Notes: generated from the letters alone by a model not told the origin. 32,621 nucleotides of DNA from DASWOJ01 sp036398775 (GCA_036398775.1 DASWOJ010000034.1:1-32621), one strand, 5' to 3'. Numbered from the stretch's first letter, positions 8,503 to 17,077 are shown. Numbers and translations are program-made.

Positions 8503-8531
8503 TTGACACCGCAAATCCCCGCGGTTTGTGT
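8503..8531 (+). promoter_or_regulatory. Possible aspS promoter with a small palindrome
   Basis: TTGACA at 8503-8508 is a full -35 consensus. At 17 bases spacing the -10 position reads TTGTGT, a poor match. The spacer holds an inverted repeat ACCGC-aaatcccc-GCGGT (8508-8525). It lies in the 78-base gap between the divergent rnd and aspS starts, upstream of the AAAGGACG ribosome site of aspS. Confidence 0.35.
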
Positions 8532-8558
8532 GCGCCCTTGATAAAGGACGTCCCAGAC

Positions 8559-10346
8559 ATGCACGCCTACCGTACCCATACCTGCGGCGCCCTGCGCGCC
8601 AGCGACGCCGGACAGGCGGCCCGGCTGTCCGGTTGGATCCACAGCAAGCGCGACCACGGCGGCCTGCTGTTCCTCGACCTGCGCGACCACTACGGCATCA
8701 CCCAGTGCGTGCTGCCGGCCGGCTCCGCCGGCTTCGCCGCCGCGGACGAGCTGCGCGTCGAAAGCGTCGTCACCGTCACCGGCCAGGTCGTCCCGCGCAG
8801 CCCCGCCACCGTGAACCCCCGCCTGCCCACCGGCGAGATCGAGCTGCAGGTGCAGGCGCTGGAGATCCAATCCGCCGCCGACACCCTGCCGATGCAGGTC
8901 GCCGGCGACGAGAAGTTCCCCGACGACATCCGCCTGAAGTACCGCTTCATCGACCTGCGCCGCGACAAGGTCCACCGCAACATGATGCTGCGCGCCGGCG
9001 TCATCGCCAGCCTGCGCCGCCGCATGATCGCCGAGGGCTTCACCGAGTTCCAAACCCCGATCCTCACGGCGAGCAGCCCCGAGGGCGCCCGCGACTTCCT
9101 GGTGCCGTCGCGCAGCCATCCCGGCACCTTCTACGCCCTCCCCCAGGCGCCGCAGCAGTTCAAGCAGTTGGCGATGGTCGCCGGCTTCGACCGCTACTTC
9201 CAGATCGCCCCCTGCTTCCGCGACGAGGCCAGCCGCGCCGACCGCAGCCCCGGCGAGTTCTACCAGCTCGACTTCGAGATGAGCTTCGTCACCCAGGAGG
9301 ACGTGTTCGCAACCCTGGAGCCGGTGATGGCAGGGGTGTTCGAGGAGTTCGGCGGCGGACGCGCCGTCACCCCCGCGCCGTTCCCGCGCATCCCCTACGA
9401 CGAGGCGATGCTGGTCTATGGCTCGGACAAGCCCGACCTGCGCAACCCGCTGCGCATCGCCGACGTGACAGCCGCCTATGCCGGATCGGGCTTCGGCCTG
9501 TTCGCCCGCATCGCCGCATCCGGCGGCATCGTCCGCGCCATCCCGGCGCCAGGCGCCGGAAGCAAGCCCCGCGGCTTCTTCGACAAGCTGAACGAGTGGG
9601 CGCGCGAGCAGGGCGCCGGCGGCCTCGGCTACATTATCGTCGAGGAGGACGGCGGCCGCGGTCCCATCGCCAAGAACCTGGAAGCCGAGCGGATCGAGGC
9701 TATACGCGACGCCTGCGGCCTGCAGCCCGGCGACGCCGTGTTCTTCGCCGCGGGCCAGCCGGACGAGGCGGCCAAGTTCGCCGGCCTGGTCCGCACCCGC
9801 CTGGCGCAGGAGCTTGGCCTGATCGAGGAGAACAGCTTCCGCTTCTGCTGGATCACCGACTTCCCCATGTATGAGCGCGACGAGGAAACCGGCCGGATAG
9901 ACTTCAGCCACAACCCGTTCTCGATGCCGCAGGGCGGGCTGGACGCCCTCGACACCCAGGACCCCCTGACCATCAAGGCGTTCCAGTACGACATCGTCTG
10001 CAACGGCATCGAGCTGTCGTCGGGCGCAATACGCAACCATCGCCCCGAGGTGATGATCCGCGCCTTCGAGATCGCCGGCTACTCGGCCGCCGACGTCGAG
10101 GCGAGGTTCGGCGGCATGCTGGCGGCCTTCCGCTACGGCGCCCCGCCGCACGGCGGCTCGGCGCCGGGCATAGACCGCATGGTGATGCTGCTCGCCGACG
10201 AGCCGAACATCCGCGAGGTCATCCTGTTCCCGCTGAACCAGCAGGGCGAGGACCTGATGATGGGCGCCCCCGCCCCGGTGGACGCCGCCCGCCTGAAGGA
10301 GCTGTCCCTACGCCTGGACCTCCCACCAAAACGCAAAGCAAGTTAG
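8559..10346 (+). CDS. aspS: Aspartyl-tRNA synthetase, probably non-discriminating (Asp/Asn)
   Basis: Class II synthetase of the bacterial long type, 595 residues. The N-terminal OB-fold anticodon domain (about residues 1-105) contains GWIHSKRDHGGLLFLDLRD. Motif 2 is visible as FRDEASRADRSPGEFYQLDFE and motif 3 as GGSAPGIDRMVMLL; the insertion domain (GAD-type) lies between them. His33 in RDHGG and a small residue (Ala) in RSPATVN occupy the positions where Pseudomonas aeruginosa non-discriminating AspRS has His31 and Gly83 and E. coli has Leu and Lys. This suggests that it also charges tRNA-Asn and relies on the GatCAB amidotransferase. The start at 8559 (MHAYRTHTCG) has AAAGGA about 10 bases upstream and matches the family N-terminus. 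Confidence 0.96.
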   Translation: MHAYRTHTCGALRASDAGQAARLSGWIHSKRDHGGLLFLDLRDHYGITQCVLPAGSAGFAAADELRVESVVTVTGQVVPRSPATVNPRLPTGEIELQVQALEIQSAADTLPMQVAGDEKFPDDIRLKYRFIDLRRDKVHRNMMLRAGVIASLRRRMIAEGFTEFQTPILTASSPEGARDFLVPSRSHPGTFYALPQAPQQFKQLAMVAGFDRYFQIAPCFRDEASRADRSPGEFYQLDFEMSFVTQEDVFATLEPVMAGVFEEFGGGRAVTPAPFPRIPYDEAMLVYGSDKPDLRNPLRIADVTAAYAGSGFGLFARIAASGGIVRAIPAPGAGSKPRGFFDKLNEWAREQGAGGLGYIIVEEDGGRGPIAKNLEAERIEAIRDACGLQPGDAVFFAAGQPDEAAKFAGLVRTRLAQELGLIEENSFRFCWITDFPMYERDEETGRIDFSHNPFSMPQGGLDALDTQDPLTIKAFQYDIVCNGIELSSGAIRNHRPEVMIRAFEIAGYSAADVEARFGGMLAAFRYGAPPHGGSAPGIDRMVMLLADEPNIREVILFPLNQQGEDLMMGAPAPVDAARLKELSLRLDLPPKRKAS

Positions 10347-10363
10347 ACAGGAAAGCCTTCCTT

Positions 10364-10400
10364 CCCCCTCTCCCTCCGGGAAAGGGCCGGGGTGAGGGGG
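10364..10400 (+). repeat. Palindromic intergenic repeat, copy 5
   Basis: CTCTCCCTCCGGGAAAG core followed by GGCCGGGGTGAGGGGG, 18 bases after the aspS stop. No inverted partner was found within the following 200 bases, so this is a solitary copy. Confidence 0.85.
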
Positions 10401-10596
10401 TCTTGGCCGCCGATGCGCGAACCGCCAGCGCGATCCGCACCGACCCAAGTGAACGCAGGCATTGTGTCCGCCCGCCTCGTTCGCCCCATCCCCGGTCCAC
10501 TCCGCAGCCCACCCCCGGAACGACAGGGATCAAGCACCACTTTCACCCCCCGCCACCCAAGCCTATGTGTGGCGCACCCCACCGGAGTTCACGCGC

Positions 10597-11409
10597 ATGG
10601 CCCTGCGCCAAATAGCCGCAGCCCTCGCCTTCACCCTCGCCGCCGCCCCGGCGCTCGCGGCCGATCCCGTGCCCATGCTCGCCCACCGCGCCGCCTACAA
10701 CCTGGTCATGGACAGCAGCAAGGGCGGCGACGTCACCGCCGCCACCGGCACCATGGCCTACGAGCTGACCGACGCCTGCGAAGGCTGGGCCACCCGGCAG
10801 CGCCTGGCCCTCACCCTCACCAACCGCGACGGCCAGGACATCGAGTCCGTCGCCGACTACGCCACGTTCGAAAGCAAGGACGGCCTGTCCATGCGCTTCC
10901 TGATGCGGCAAACTACCGATACCGCAGTCACCGAGCAGGTCGAGGGCACCGCCAGCCTGGCGTCCATAGGCGGCGCCGGCACGGTCCACTACACCCAGCC
11001 CGAGGACAAGACGATGACGCTGCCGGCAGGCACGGTGTTCCCGATGGGCCATACCGAAGCGATCATCGCCGCCGCCACCGCCGGCAAGCGCTTCATCGCC
11101 CTCCCGGTGTTCGACGGCACCGGTGCGCGGGGCGTGCAGGACAGCTCCGTCGCCATCATCAACTGGGGACCTGGCGGCGCCGCGCCCTATCCGCAGTTGG
11201 CGAACCTGCCGGCCGGCCGGGTCCGCATCGCCTTCTTCGACCGGGAAAAGGCGCCTGACGCGCGGGAACGCGTGGCAGGCAGCCCAGACTACGAGGTCGG
11301 CATGAAGTACTGGGCCAACGGCGTCTCGGACGAGCTGCAGATGGACTTCACCGATTTCGTCATGCGCGGCAAGCTGTCCGAGTTCACCCCGCTTGAGCCG
11401 CATTGCTGA
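10597..11409 (+). CDS. eipB: EipB-like (DUF1849) periplasmic envelope-integrity protein
   Basis: A 270-residue secreted protein with a signal peptide ending around ALAAD (residue 23). It then reads MLAHRAAYNLVMDSSKGG and ATGTMAYELTDACEGWATRQR, which match the start of the DUF1849/EipB family (HRAxYxL ... G-x-M-x-Y-E ... C-x-G-[YW]-x-x-x-x-R). In Brucella EipB two cysteines, one after the second strand and one at the very C-terminus, form a disulfide; here Cys61 and the last residue, Cys270, occupy those positions. EipB is a spiral beta-barrel protein needed for envelope integrity. The in-frame extension upstream to 10462 lacks signal-peptide character, so 10597 was chosen. It follows aspS and a repeat-bearing spacer of 250 bases. 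Confidence 0.85.
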   Translation: MALRQIAAALAFTLAAAPALAADPVPMLAHRAAYNLVMDSSKGGDVTAATGTMAYELTDACEGWATRQRLALTLTNRDGQDIESVADYATFESKDGLSMRFLMRQTTDTAVTEQVEGTASLASIGGAGTVHYTQPEDKTMTLPAGTVFPMGHTEAIIAAATAGKRFIALPVFDGTGARGVQDSSVAIINWGPGGAAPYPQLANLPAGRVRIAFFDREKAPDARERVAGSPDYEVGMKYWANGVSDELQMDFTDFVMRGKLSEFTPLEPHC

Positions 11410-11581
11410 GCGCCCGTTCAGGAATGCGTCGCCCTGAGCCGGCTGGCGTGCCTTGCCAGAGGCCGGAGCGGAGCGGGCATCCCACCCATGATCTCCGTCC
11501 AACGCCGTCGTCGGCAAGAGGCAGCGATGAAAGGCCGTTCCAGGATGCCGGCGCAGGACCAATGAAGCAGACGCCAAGCTG

Positions 11582-12511
11582 ATGGCCTGGTCCCTGCAAG
11601 ACGCGCCGCGGCTGGACGGCAAGACCGCCATCGTCACCGGCGCGACCGGCGGGCTGGGCTGGGAGACGGCGCTCGGGCTGGCGCAGCAGGGTGCCACGAC
11701 CATCCTGGCAGGGCGCAACCCGGTGAAGGGTGCAGACGCCTTGGCCCGCCTTACGGTACGGGCGCCCGGGACCACGGCCCGGTTCGAGTTGCTGGACCTG
11801 GCCAGCCTGGACTCCGTGGCGATGTTCGCCGCCCGGATCGCCGCCGCGCACCCGGCGGTTTCGGTGCTGGTTAACAACGCCGGCGTCATGGCGCCGCCGG
11901 CGCGGCGGGTGACGGCAGACGGGTTCGAATTGCAGTTCGGCACCAACTACCTCGGCCATTTCGCCCTCACCGCCCGCTTGCTGCCCCCCTTGCTGGCATC
12001 CGGCGCCGCCCGGGTCGTAAGCGTCAGCAGCATGGCGCACCGCCGCGCGCGGATGGACTTCGGCGACCCGCAGGCGGCGCGGTCCTACAAGCCCTGGGCC
12101 GCCTATGGGCAGAGCAAGCTGGCGATGCTGATGTTCGCGCGCGAGCTGCAGCGGCGGGCAACAGCGTCTGGCTGGCCGTTGCGGAGCGTCGCGGCGCATC
12201 CTGGCTGGGCAGTGACCGGCCTGATCGGCAACGGACCCGGCGCTGGTGCGCCGGGGTTGAAGGAGGCACTCATGGAAGGCGCCTTCCGCGTGCTCGGCCA
12301 ATCCGCCGCCCGCGGGGCGCTGCCCATCCTGTATGCGGCACTGGCGCCTGAGGCGGAGGCCGGCGGATACTACGGTCCCAACGGATTCATGGAGATCAAG
12401 GGCGAGGTCGGGCCGTCCCAGGTGATGCCCCAGGCTGCGGATACCGGGGCCGCGATGCGGCTGTGGACGCTGTCGGAACAGGAGACGGGAGTGCAGTTCG
12501 GGCCGGGATGA
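11582..12511 (+). CDS. Short-chain dehydrogenase/reductase
   Basis: A 309-residue NAD(P)-dependent oxidoreductase of the classical-type SDR fold. The Rossmann nucleotide loop is TGATGGLG (about residues 19-26), followed by AGRNP (NADP-type arginine), the structural NNAGVM motif, the SVSSMAH strand with the catalytic serine, and YGQSKLA with the catalytic Tyr and Lys. Length and layout are closest to the retinol dehydrogenase/protochlorophyllide-reductase-like SDRs. The substrate cannot be inferred. Only a poor ribosome site precedes the ATG. The 172-base gap after eipB holds nothing recognisable. Confidence 0.85.
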   Translation: MAWSLQDAPRLDGKTAIVTGATGGLGWETALGLAQQGATTILAGRNPVKGADALARLTVRAPGTTARFELLDLASLDSVAMFAARIAAAHPAVSVLVNNAGVMAPPARRVTADGFELQFGTNYLGHFALTARLLPPLLASGAARVVSVSSMAHRRARMDFGDPQAARSYKPWAAYGQSKLAMLMFARELQRRATASGWPLRSVAAHPGWAVTGLIGNGPGAGAPGLKEALMEGAFRVLGQSAARGALPILYAALAPEAEAGGYYGPNGFMEIKGEVGPSQVMPQAADTGAAMRLWTLSEQETGVQFGPG

Positions 12512-12651
12512 CTGCCTCGCCCTTCCGTTGCATGGGCGCTGCCAACAATGACAAGTGCTCAGCGCGCAGGAACTGACGCGCAAGGGATAACCCCCTGTAC
12601 CGCTCCGGAATACCTACGATCATAGGCCGCTTCCCGCCAACGCTGAACAGT

Positions 12652-12686
12652 CCAAGCCGCAGCAAAAACGCCGCTTGGCAATTTTT
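12652..12686 (+). terminator. Rho-independent terminator downstream of the SDR gene
   Basis: Inverted repeat CCAAGCCGC / GCCGCTTGG (one mismatch, 9-base loop) followed by CAATTTTT. It lies 140 bases after the SDR stop codon and marks the start of an AT-richer segment. Among the hairpins I noted, only this one has a clear T-run. Confidence 0.6.
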
Positions 12687-12863
12687 CCATTAGATTTCGT
12701 ACAACTGATTATTACACGGCATTGTAATTCGATAAACTCAACCACCACCGACGTAGCTCACGCATCCCGCCGGCAGCAGTTGCCAAACCCTCGGTTTCCT
12801 TACGGCCCTTGCATCAGGTCGTCCCTTCTGCCGTTCCGCTCCAAAAAAACCGGCAGCGCAGAA
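12687..12863. other. AT-richer gene-free segment
   Basis: The bases from about 12675 to 12760 (TAATTCGATAAACTC, GTACAACTGATTATTAC) are clearly less GC-rich than the rest of the window. Open frames cross the segment but have no ribosome site or recognisable product. With the preceding 12512-12651 it forms about 350 bases without a supported gene. Confidence 0.5.
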
Positions 12864-13097
12864 TCAGTAACGGGCAGGCGCCGTCGCCGGTCCCACCCGT
12901 GTACTCCCAATATTGCCAACCCTGCCCGTCAGCGGCGAGTCAACGGAGGAACCACGGGGCAGGCTGTTGGCTGGCTCCGGCTCCTGCTCGCTGGAGCCGG
13001 GCGAATTGCGGCTCGAAGACATCGGCGGCGCCTTCGACTCGGCCGAACATCCCGCGAAGGCTAGCATCGGCAGCAACAGCAACGGAAGAATACGCAT
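12864..13097 (-). CDS. Small putative lipoprotein
   Basis: A 77-residue product opening MRILPLLLLPMLAFAGCSAES, a compact lipoprotein signal peptide with the lipobox FAGC and Cys17 as the expected acylation site. The mature part is about 60 residues rich in Ser, Pro and Gly with no known domain, so it is probably flexible or a short tether. The start is supported by TTGGAG about 8 bases upstream in an AT-rich leader (GTTTCGATTGGAGTTTTAAT). It is read opposite to the SDR and lies in the AT-richer patch. Function unknown; a non-coding interpretation remains possible. Confidence 0.55.
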   Translation of the reverse strand: MRILPLLLLPMLAFAGCSAESKAPPMSSSRNSPGSSEQEPEPANSLPRGSSVDSPLTGRVGNIGSTRVGPATAPARY

Positions 13098-13554
13098 ATT
13101 AAAACTCCAATCGAAACAAAACGGTTAGCCTTCCGAAGTTTACGCTGCGGCTCGTAGCGGGAAACCTGCCGGGCCTTGCCGCGCAAATCATCAGGCAATA
13201 AAAACCCCTGGCCTGTCCTAGGTTCCGTCAGGCATCCGGCTGGTAAATGCAGCCCAGCGCCAAACCGGTCCGAGAACCAAATCAACGGGCGGTTTGGCAA
13301 CGCAGCAGATGCGTCCTTCGTTCCATCGCCTTCGGAATGCAGCTTTGACGGGCTGCTATGCCGTATGGCGTTGACGGCCCGACCGGGACACCATGCACAA
13401 TAAGACGCGGCCTATTTCCCCAACCCATGTCACCCGCCGTCCTTGCAGCAGTGGGAGCCTTCGACCCCGCGATAACCGGCGTGCCATCAGTGGTGGACCA
13501 GGCAGGCTCAACGCCCCGGCACGCGCCCGCCCTCAGCGATCTCCCAGCCCAGCC
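13098..13554. other. Gene-poor spacer, no supported gene
   Basis: About 450 bases between the small lipoprotein start and the end of the HlyD remnant. An EmrB-type transporter gene would be expected downstream of an EmrA-type gene on the minus strand, but only a 16-codon frame (ATG overlapping the HlyD stop as ATGA, 13558-13555) was seen, with no transporter sequence. Longer open frames on both strands lack start signals and family features. Confidence 0.5.
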
Positions 13555-14565
13555 TCATGGGGAAGCCGTGGCGCGGACCGCCGTATCCCGCTGCCGGCCC
13601 TTCACGTCGGCCAGCCCGGTGTGGATCGTGGTTTCCACCGAAAAGCCGAGGCGCAGCAGCTTCGCCTCCTCCTGGCCCAGCGAAACCAGGATCTTCACCG
13701 GCAGCCGCTGCACGATCTTGGTGAAGTTGCCGGTGGCGTTGTTGGGCTGGATCGCCCCGGACGCCGCCCCGGACGCCGGCGGCACGCTGTCCACCACGCC
13801 ATCCAAATCCATGTCGTAGGCATCAACATGGATCGCCACGTGCTGGCCCGGCGGCACGTGGCGCAGCGCGACCTCGCGGTAGTTCGCCTCGATGTAAACC
13901 TGGTCCAGCGGCACCACCGACATCAGCGGCGCACCAGGCCCGACGTAGTTGCCGACCTGCACGGTGCGCTGCCCGACCACGCCATCAATCGGCGCCGCAA
14001 TGCGCGTATAGCTGAGGTTGAGCCGGGCCTGCTCGACCCGCGCCTTGTCAGCCTTCACCAGCGCCTCCGCCGCCGCGCGCTGCGCCTCCAGGATCGGGAC
14101 CTGGCGCTTGGCGGACTCGGTGGAGGCGCGAGCCTGGTCAACCGCCGACTGCGCCTGCTGCACCTGCTGGTCCGCCTGCTGCCGCTCCTGCACGGTGCCG
14201 GCCCCGGTCGCGGACAGGTTGCGGTAGCGCCGCTGGTTGGCCTGCGCGAAGGCAAGCTGCGCGACGGCCGAAGGGTTCTGCGTCTGCGACTGCTCCACCA
14301 CCGACGGCTGGCGCGTGATCGAGGCGCTGGCCTCCGCAAGCTGCGCCACGTCCCGCTCCAGCATCGCCTCGGCGCTTGCCGGCGCCGCGCGGAAGTCCCG
14401 GTCGTCAATCGTCACCAGCAACCGCTGCGCCGACACCGGCTGGTTGTCGTCCACCTCGACCGACGCGACCTGGCCGGAGATGCGCGGGGCAACCGAGGCG
14501 TACGGACGTATGTTCGGCGGCAGCGCCGGCCTGCCGAGGGCTTCAAGTTGGCGTCGTGCCGGGCC
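13555..14565 (-). pseudogene. 5'-truncated HlyD/EmrA-family membrane fusion protein
   Basis: Encodes most of a periplasmic adaptor of tripartite efflux pumps. Visible parts are the first lipoyl half (YASVAPRISGQVASVEVDDN), a long coiled-coil hairpin rich in Ala and Gln (QERQQADQQVQQAQSAVDQA), the second lipoyl half (YTRIAAPIDGVVGQRTVQVG) and the beta-barrel (VYIEANYREVALRHVPPGQ). The N-terminal cytoplasmic tail and membrane anchor are missing: an in-frame TGA lies at 14568-14566, only 21 codons before YASVAP, and no ATG, GTG or TTG occurs between. The first usable start is the GTG at 14454, inside the lipoyl domain. The other two frames upstream show no membrane helix. The partner transporter gene is also absent. 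A short non-functional remnant is the best reading. Confidence 0.75.
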
Positions 14566-14706
14566 TCATGCAGCGGGACGATGCCGGTATGGCGGGCGGC
14601 AGGAACGACCGGCACGCGGCCGTGTTCCGGCAGGCCAGCGGCGGTTGACGGAGCACCTGCCGATCCGTTCGTATCCGCCTCACGACGCCACGAAAGAGCC
14701 AAGGCC

Positions 14707-15510
14707 ATGACGGCGCGGACCCATCATGTCACCCAGCATAAATCGGCCCTGCCCGGCATCGAGGCGATGACCCTGTTGACCGACCGCGCCTTCCCCCGCC
14801 ACGCCCACGACCACCTCGGCATCGGGGTCATGACCGGCGGCGCCCAACGCTCCTGGAGCGGCATCGGCGCCGTGGAATCCAGCGCCGGCGACATCATCGC
14901 CGTCAACCCCGGCGAGATGCATGACGGCCTGCCCATCCGCGGCCAGGCCCGGGCTTGGCGCATGTTGCATCTCGACCCGGCCCTGGTCGCCCGCGACTGC
15001 GGCGACCTCGCCGGCGAGGCGGAGATGGCGCGGCCCGCCCTGCACGACCCCGTGCTGGCCCGCCACTTCGCCCGCGCCTTCGCCCGCCTGACGGCGCCGG
15101 AGCCGGACCGGCTGGCAGCCGAGGCATCGCTGCTCCGCTGCCTGGTCCATGCCCTGGTCCGGTATGGGGCGCGGCGCCAGGCGCCAGCGGGTCCGCTGTC
15201 CACCGTCGCCAAGGCGCGGCAGCGCCTGGACGACGCGCCGGACCTGCCGGCCACGCTGGACGAGCTGGCGGCGCTGCAGGGTCTCAGCCGCTGGCAGTTG
15301 CTCCGCGCCTTCACGCGCGAAACCGGCGCGACGCCGCACGCCTACCTCATGCAGCGGCGGGTCCGGCTGGCCCAGCGGTGCCTGGCGTCCGGCATGGCGG
15401 TCGCGGACGCGGCGGCGCAGGCCGGGTTTGCCGACCAGAGCCACCTGACCCGCGCCTTCGTCCGCCAACTTGGCGTCACGCCGGGCCGCTACCGGGCCGC
15501 ACTCCTCTGA
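14707..15510 (+). CDS. AraC-family transcriptional regulator
   Basis: A 267-residue regulator. The N-terminal half is an AraC-type cupin (FPRHAHDHLGIGVMTGG, then AGDIIAVNPGEMHDG), which binds an unknown effector. The C-terminal half carries two helix-turn-helix units: TLDELAALQGLSRWQLLRAF and, near the end, VADAAAQAGFADQSHLTRAF followed by GVTPGRYR, the classic AraC signature. The open frame extends far upstream to 13393 across the antisense HlyD remnant; the ATG at 14707 is preceded by CCAAGG and gives a normal-length protein. It is divergent from the HlyD remnant, which may once have been its target. Confidence 0.88.
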   Translation: MTARTHHVTQHKSALPGIEAMTLLTDRAFPRHAHDHLGIGVMTGGAQRSWSGIGAVESSAGDIIAVNPGEMHDGLPIRGQARAWRMLHLDPALVARDCGDLAGEAEMARPALHDPVLARHFARAFARLTAPEPDRLAAEASLLRCLVHALVRYGARRQAPAGPLSTVAKARQRLDDAPDLPATLDELAALQGLSRWQLLRAFTRETGATPHAYLMQRRVRLAQRCLASGMAVADAAAQAGFADQSHLTRAFVRQLGVTPGRYRAALL

Positions 15511-15586
15511 TCATCGCCTGCAATCCCGTTCAAGACGCCTGACCGCATCCGGCCCCACCATCCCCGCGGCATCGGGAGGATGCGGC

Positions 15587-16405
15587 ATGGGCGACGCATA
15601 CGTGCACGGCTACGACAGCGGCGAGGCAGCCCGGCTGCAGGACCAGGCGCGGACGCTGGAGGACCTGCTGCATGCCGGCACAAGCTATCCCCCGGGCAGC
15701 ATGGTGCTGGAGGCTGGGTGCGGCGTCGGCGCGCAGACGGTGCCGCTGGCCCGCAGCAGCCCCGGGGCACGGATCACCGCCGTGGATGTGTCCGCCGCCT
15801 CGCTCGCCCAGGCAGGGGAGCGGCTGGCTGCGGCGGGCCTGGCCAACGTCCAATTCGAGAAGGCCGACGCATATCGCCTGCCCTTCGAGGACGGCAGCTT
15901 CGACCACGTCTTCGTCTGCTTCCTGCTGGAGCACCTGCGCGACCCGGCGGCGGTGCTGGCCGGGCTGCACCGGGTGCTCAGGCCCGGCGGCACGGCGACG
16001 GTCATCGAGGGCGACCACGGCTCCACCCTGTTCCACCCGGACAGCGCGGCGGCCCATGACGCCATACGCTGCCAGGTGGAGCTGCAGCAGGCGGCGGGTG
16101 GCGACGCGCTGATCGGGCGGCGGCTGCATCCCCTGCTGCAAGGTGCAGGGTTCGAGGGCGTGCGGGTGTCACCCCGCCTGGTTTACGTGGACGGCAGCAA
16201 GCCCGGCCTGGCGGACAATTTCATTCTGAAGACGTTCACGGCGATGATCGAAGGCGTCCGCAGCCCGGCCATCGCGGCGGGACTGACCACCCCGGAGCGC
16301 TTCGACGCCGGCATCGCGGCGCTGCGCCGGACCGCCAGGCCGGATGCCGCGTTCTGCTACACGTTCTTCAAGGCAACCGGCTTGAAGGCTGCCAGGGGCC
16401 CATGA
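15587..16405 (+). CDS. Class I SAM-dependent methyltransferase
   Basis: A 272-residue methyltransferase. Motif I is VLEAGCGVGAQT, motif II contains ITAVDVSAAS, and the post-motif region has FDHVFVCFLLEHLRDP and LRPGGTATVIEGD, typical of the UbiE/Methyltransf_11 group. The C-terminal part (IGRRLHPLLQGAGFEGVRV) resembles small-molecule methyltransferases. The acceptor is not predictable. The start at 15587 is fixed by a strong GGGAGGA site (15574-15580). It lies 76 bases after the AraC gene on the same strand and may be linked to it. Confidence 0.88.
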   Translation: MGDAYVHGYDSGEAARLQDQARTLEDLLHAGTSYPPGSMVLEAGCGVGAQTVPLARSSPGARITAVDVSAASLAQAGERLAAAGLANVQFEKADAYRLPFEDGSFDHVFVCFLLEHLRDPAAVLAGLHRVLRPGGTATVIEGDHGSTLFHPDSAAAHDAIRCQVELQQAAGGDALIGRRLHPLLQGAGFEGVRVSPRLVYVDGSKPGLADNFILKTFTAMIEGVRSPAIAAGLTTPERFDAGIAALRRTARPDAAFCYTFFKATGLKAARGP

Positions 16406-16442
16406 CCCGGCGGTTCCCGTCCGGCCCGCCGCAACCGGGGTC
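16404..16442. terminator. Possible bidirectional terminator between converging genes
   Basis: Interrupted GC-rich inverted repeat GACCC-GG-CGG ... CCG-CC-GGGGTC spanning the stops of the methyltransferase (16405) and the lipoprotein gene on the other strand (16441). Small bulges and no T-run make it uncertain. Confidence 0.35.
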
Positions 16443-16905
16443 ACGGCGGCGATCCCGGTGGTGGCGCCTGCTGCACCGTGACGTTCACCGTGATGCCGAT
16501 GGCGTTCGGCTCCAGCGTGACGCTGAACCGGTCCGTCCCGATGTAGCCGGGCTGCGGCGTATATGACACCACCGCCTGCCGGTTGCCGTAGGCCAGCCCG
16601 ACGCCGGCCCGCCCGTGGCTGGCCGGCCCCGTCACCAGGGCGGCATTGATAACGACCTGCAGATCGGGGTTGAGCACTGTGAAGGTGCAGGCCTCCCCAA
16701 CGTTGCCCACCGTCATCTCCGTAGGAACGGAACGCACGCTCAGCAGGAAGAACTTCTTCACCTGGCACGGTCCGCGCACCGTCTGCGGCTGCAGGTTGCC
16801 CTGGTCGTTCCGGTCCAGCCCGGCGCAGGACGCGGCCAGGAGCGGCAGGAGTGTCAGCCCGGCACGAAGGCCTCGCCACCTGCCGCAACGCGCTTGGCTG
16901 TCCAT
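16441..16905 (-). CDS. Putative lipoprotein with an Ig/cadherin-like domain
   Basis: A 154-residue protein with a lipoprotein signal peptide: Arg-rich start, hydrophobic LTLLPLLAA and lipobox AASC with Cys27. The mature part is beta-rich; VSYTPQPGYIGTDRFSVTLEP matches the last strands of Ig-like/cadherin-type domains (Y-x-P-x-P-G-[YF]-x-G-x-D-x-F), and VNVTVQQAPPPG is the terminal strand and tail. Four cysteines remain, counting the lipid-modified one. AAGGACAAAGGA precedes the ATG. It is probably a periplasmic or surface-anchored beta-sandwich protein of unknown role. Confidence 0.65.
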   Translation of the reverse strand: MDSQARCGRWRGLRAGLTLLPLLAASCAGLDRNDQGNLQPQTVRGPCQVKKFFLLSVRSVPTEMTVGNVGEACTFTVLNPDLQVVINAALVTGPASHGRAGVGLAYGNRQAVVSYTPQPGYIGTDRFSVTLEPNAIGITVNVTVQQAPPPGSPP

Positions 16906-17077
16906 TCCTTTGTCCTTCGTCTCAAGAGATCCGCAAGCGGGAGGCCGCTGTCGTTCATCCGCTCAGGAACATCTGCCTGGCCGAGGAAGACAGCAAGGAT
17001 CACAGGCAGCGAGGTCAGGGTGCAAGCCATCCAACAGACGCGGCACAGGCGGCGCACGCCCCCGCACGCAACGATCC

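Noticed and set aside
8481..10151. Upstream extension of the rnd frame to 949 codons
   Set aside because: The extra part is antisense to aspS and the RNase D family begins at the 8480 start.
13061..13300. 79-codon minus-strand frame ending in a cysteine-rich tail
   Set aside because: It overlaps the small lipoprotein start, has no start signal, and the cysteine run comes from GCAGCAACAGCAAC-type sequence in the wrong frame.
13393..14706. Upstream extension of the AraC frame, suggesting a fusion
   Set aside because: It is the shadow of the HlyD remnant on the other strand and has no domain; a normal start with a ribosome site exists at 14707.
16854..17057. 67-codon minus-strand frame with a hydrophobic stretch, upstream of the 16441-16905 lipoprotein
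   Set aside because: It overlaps the lipoprotein start by about 50 bases, has only a weak ribosome site, and the lipoprotein start is well supported.
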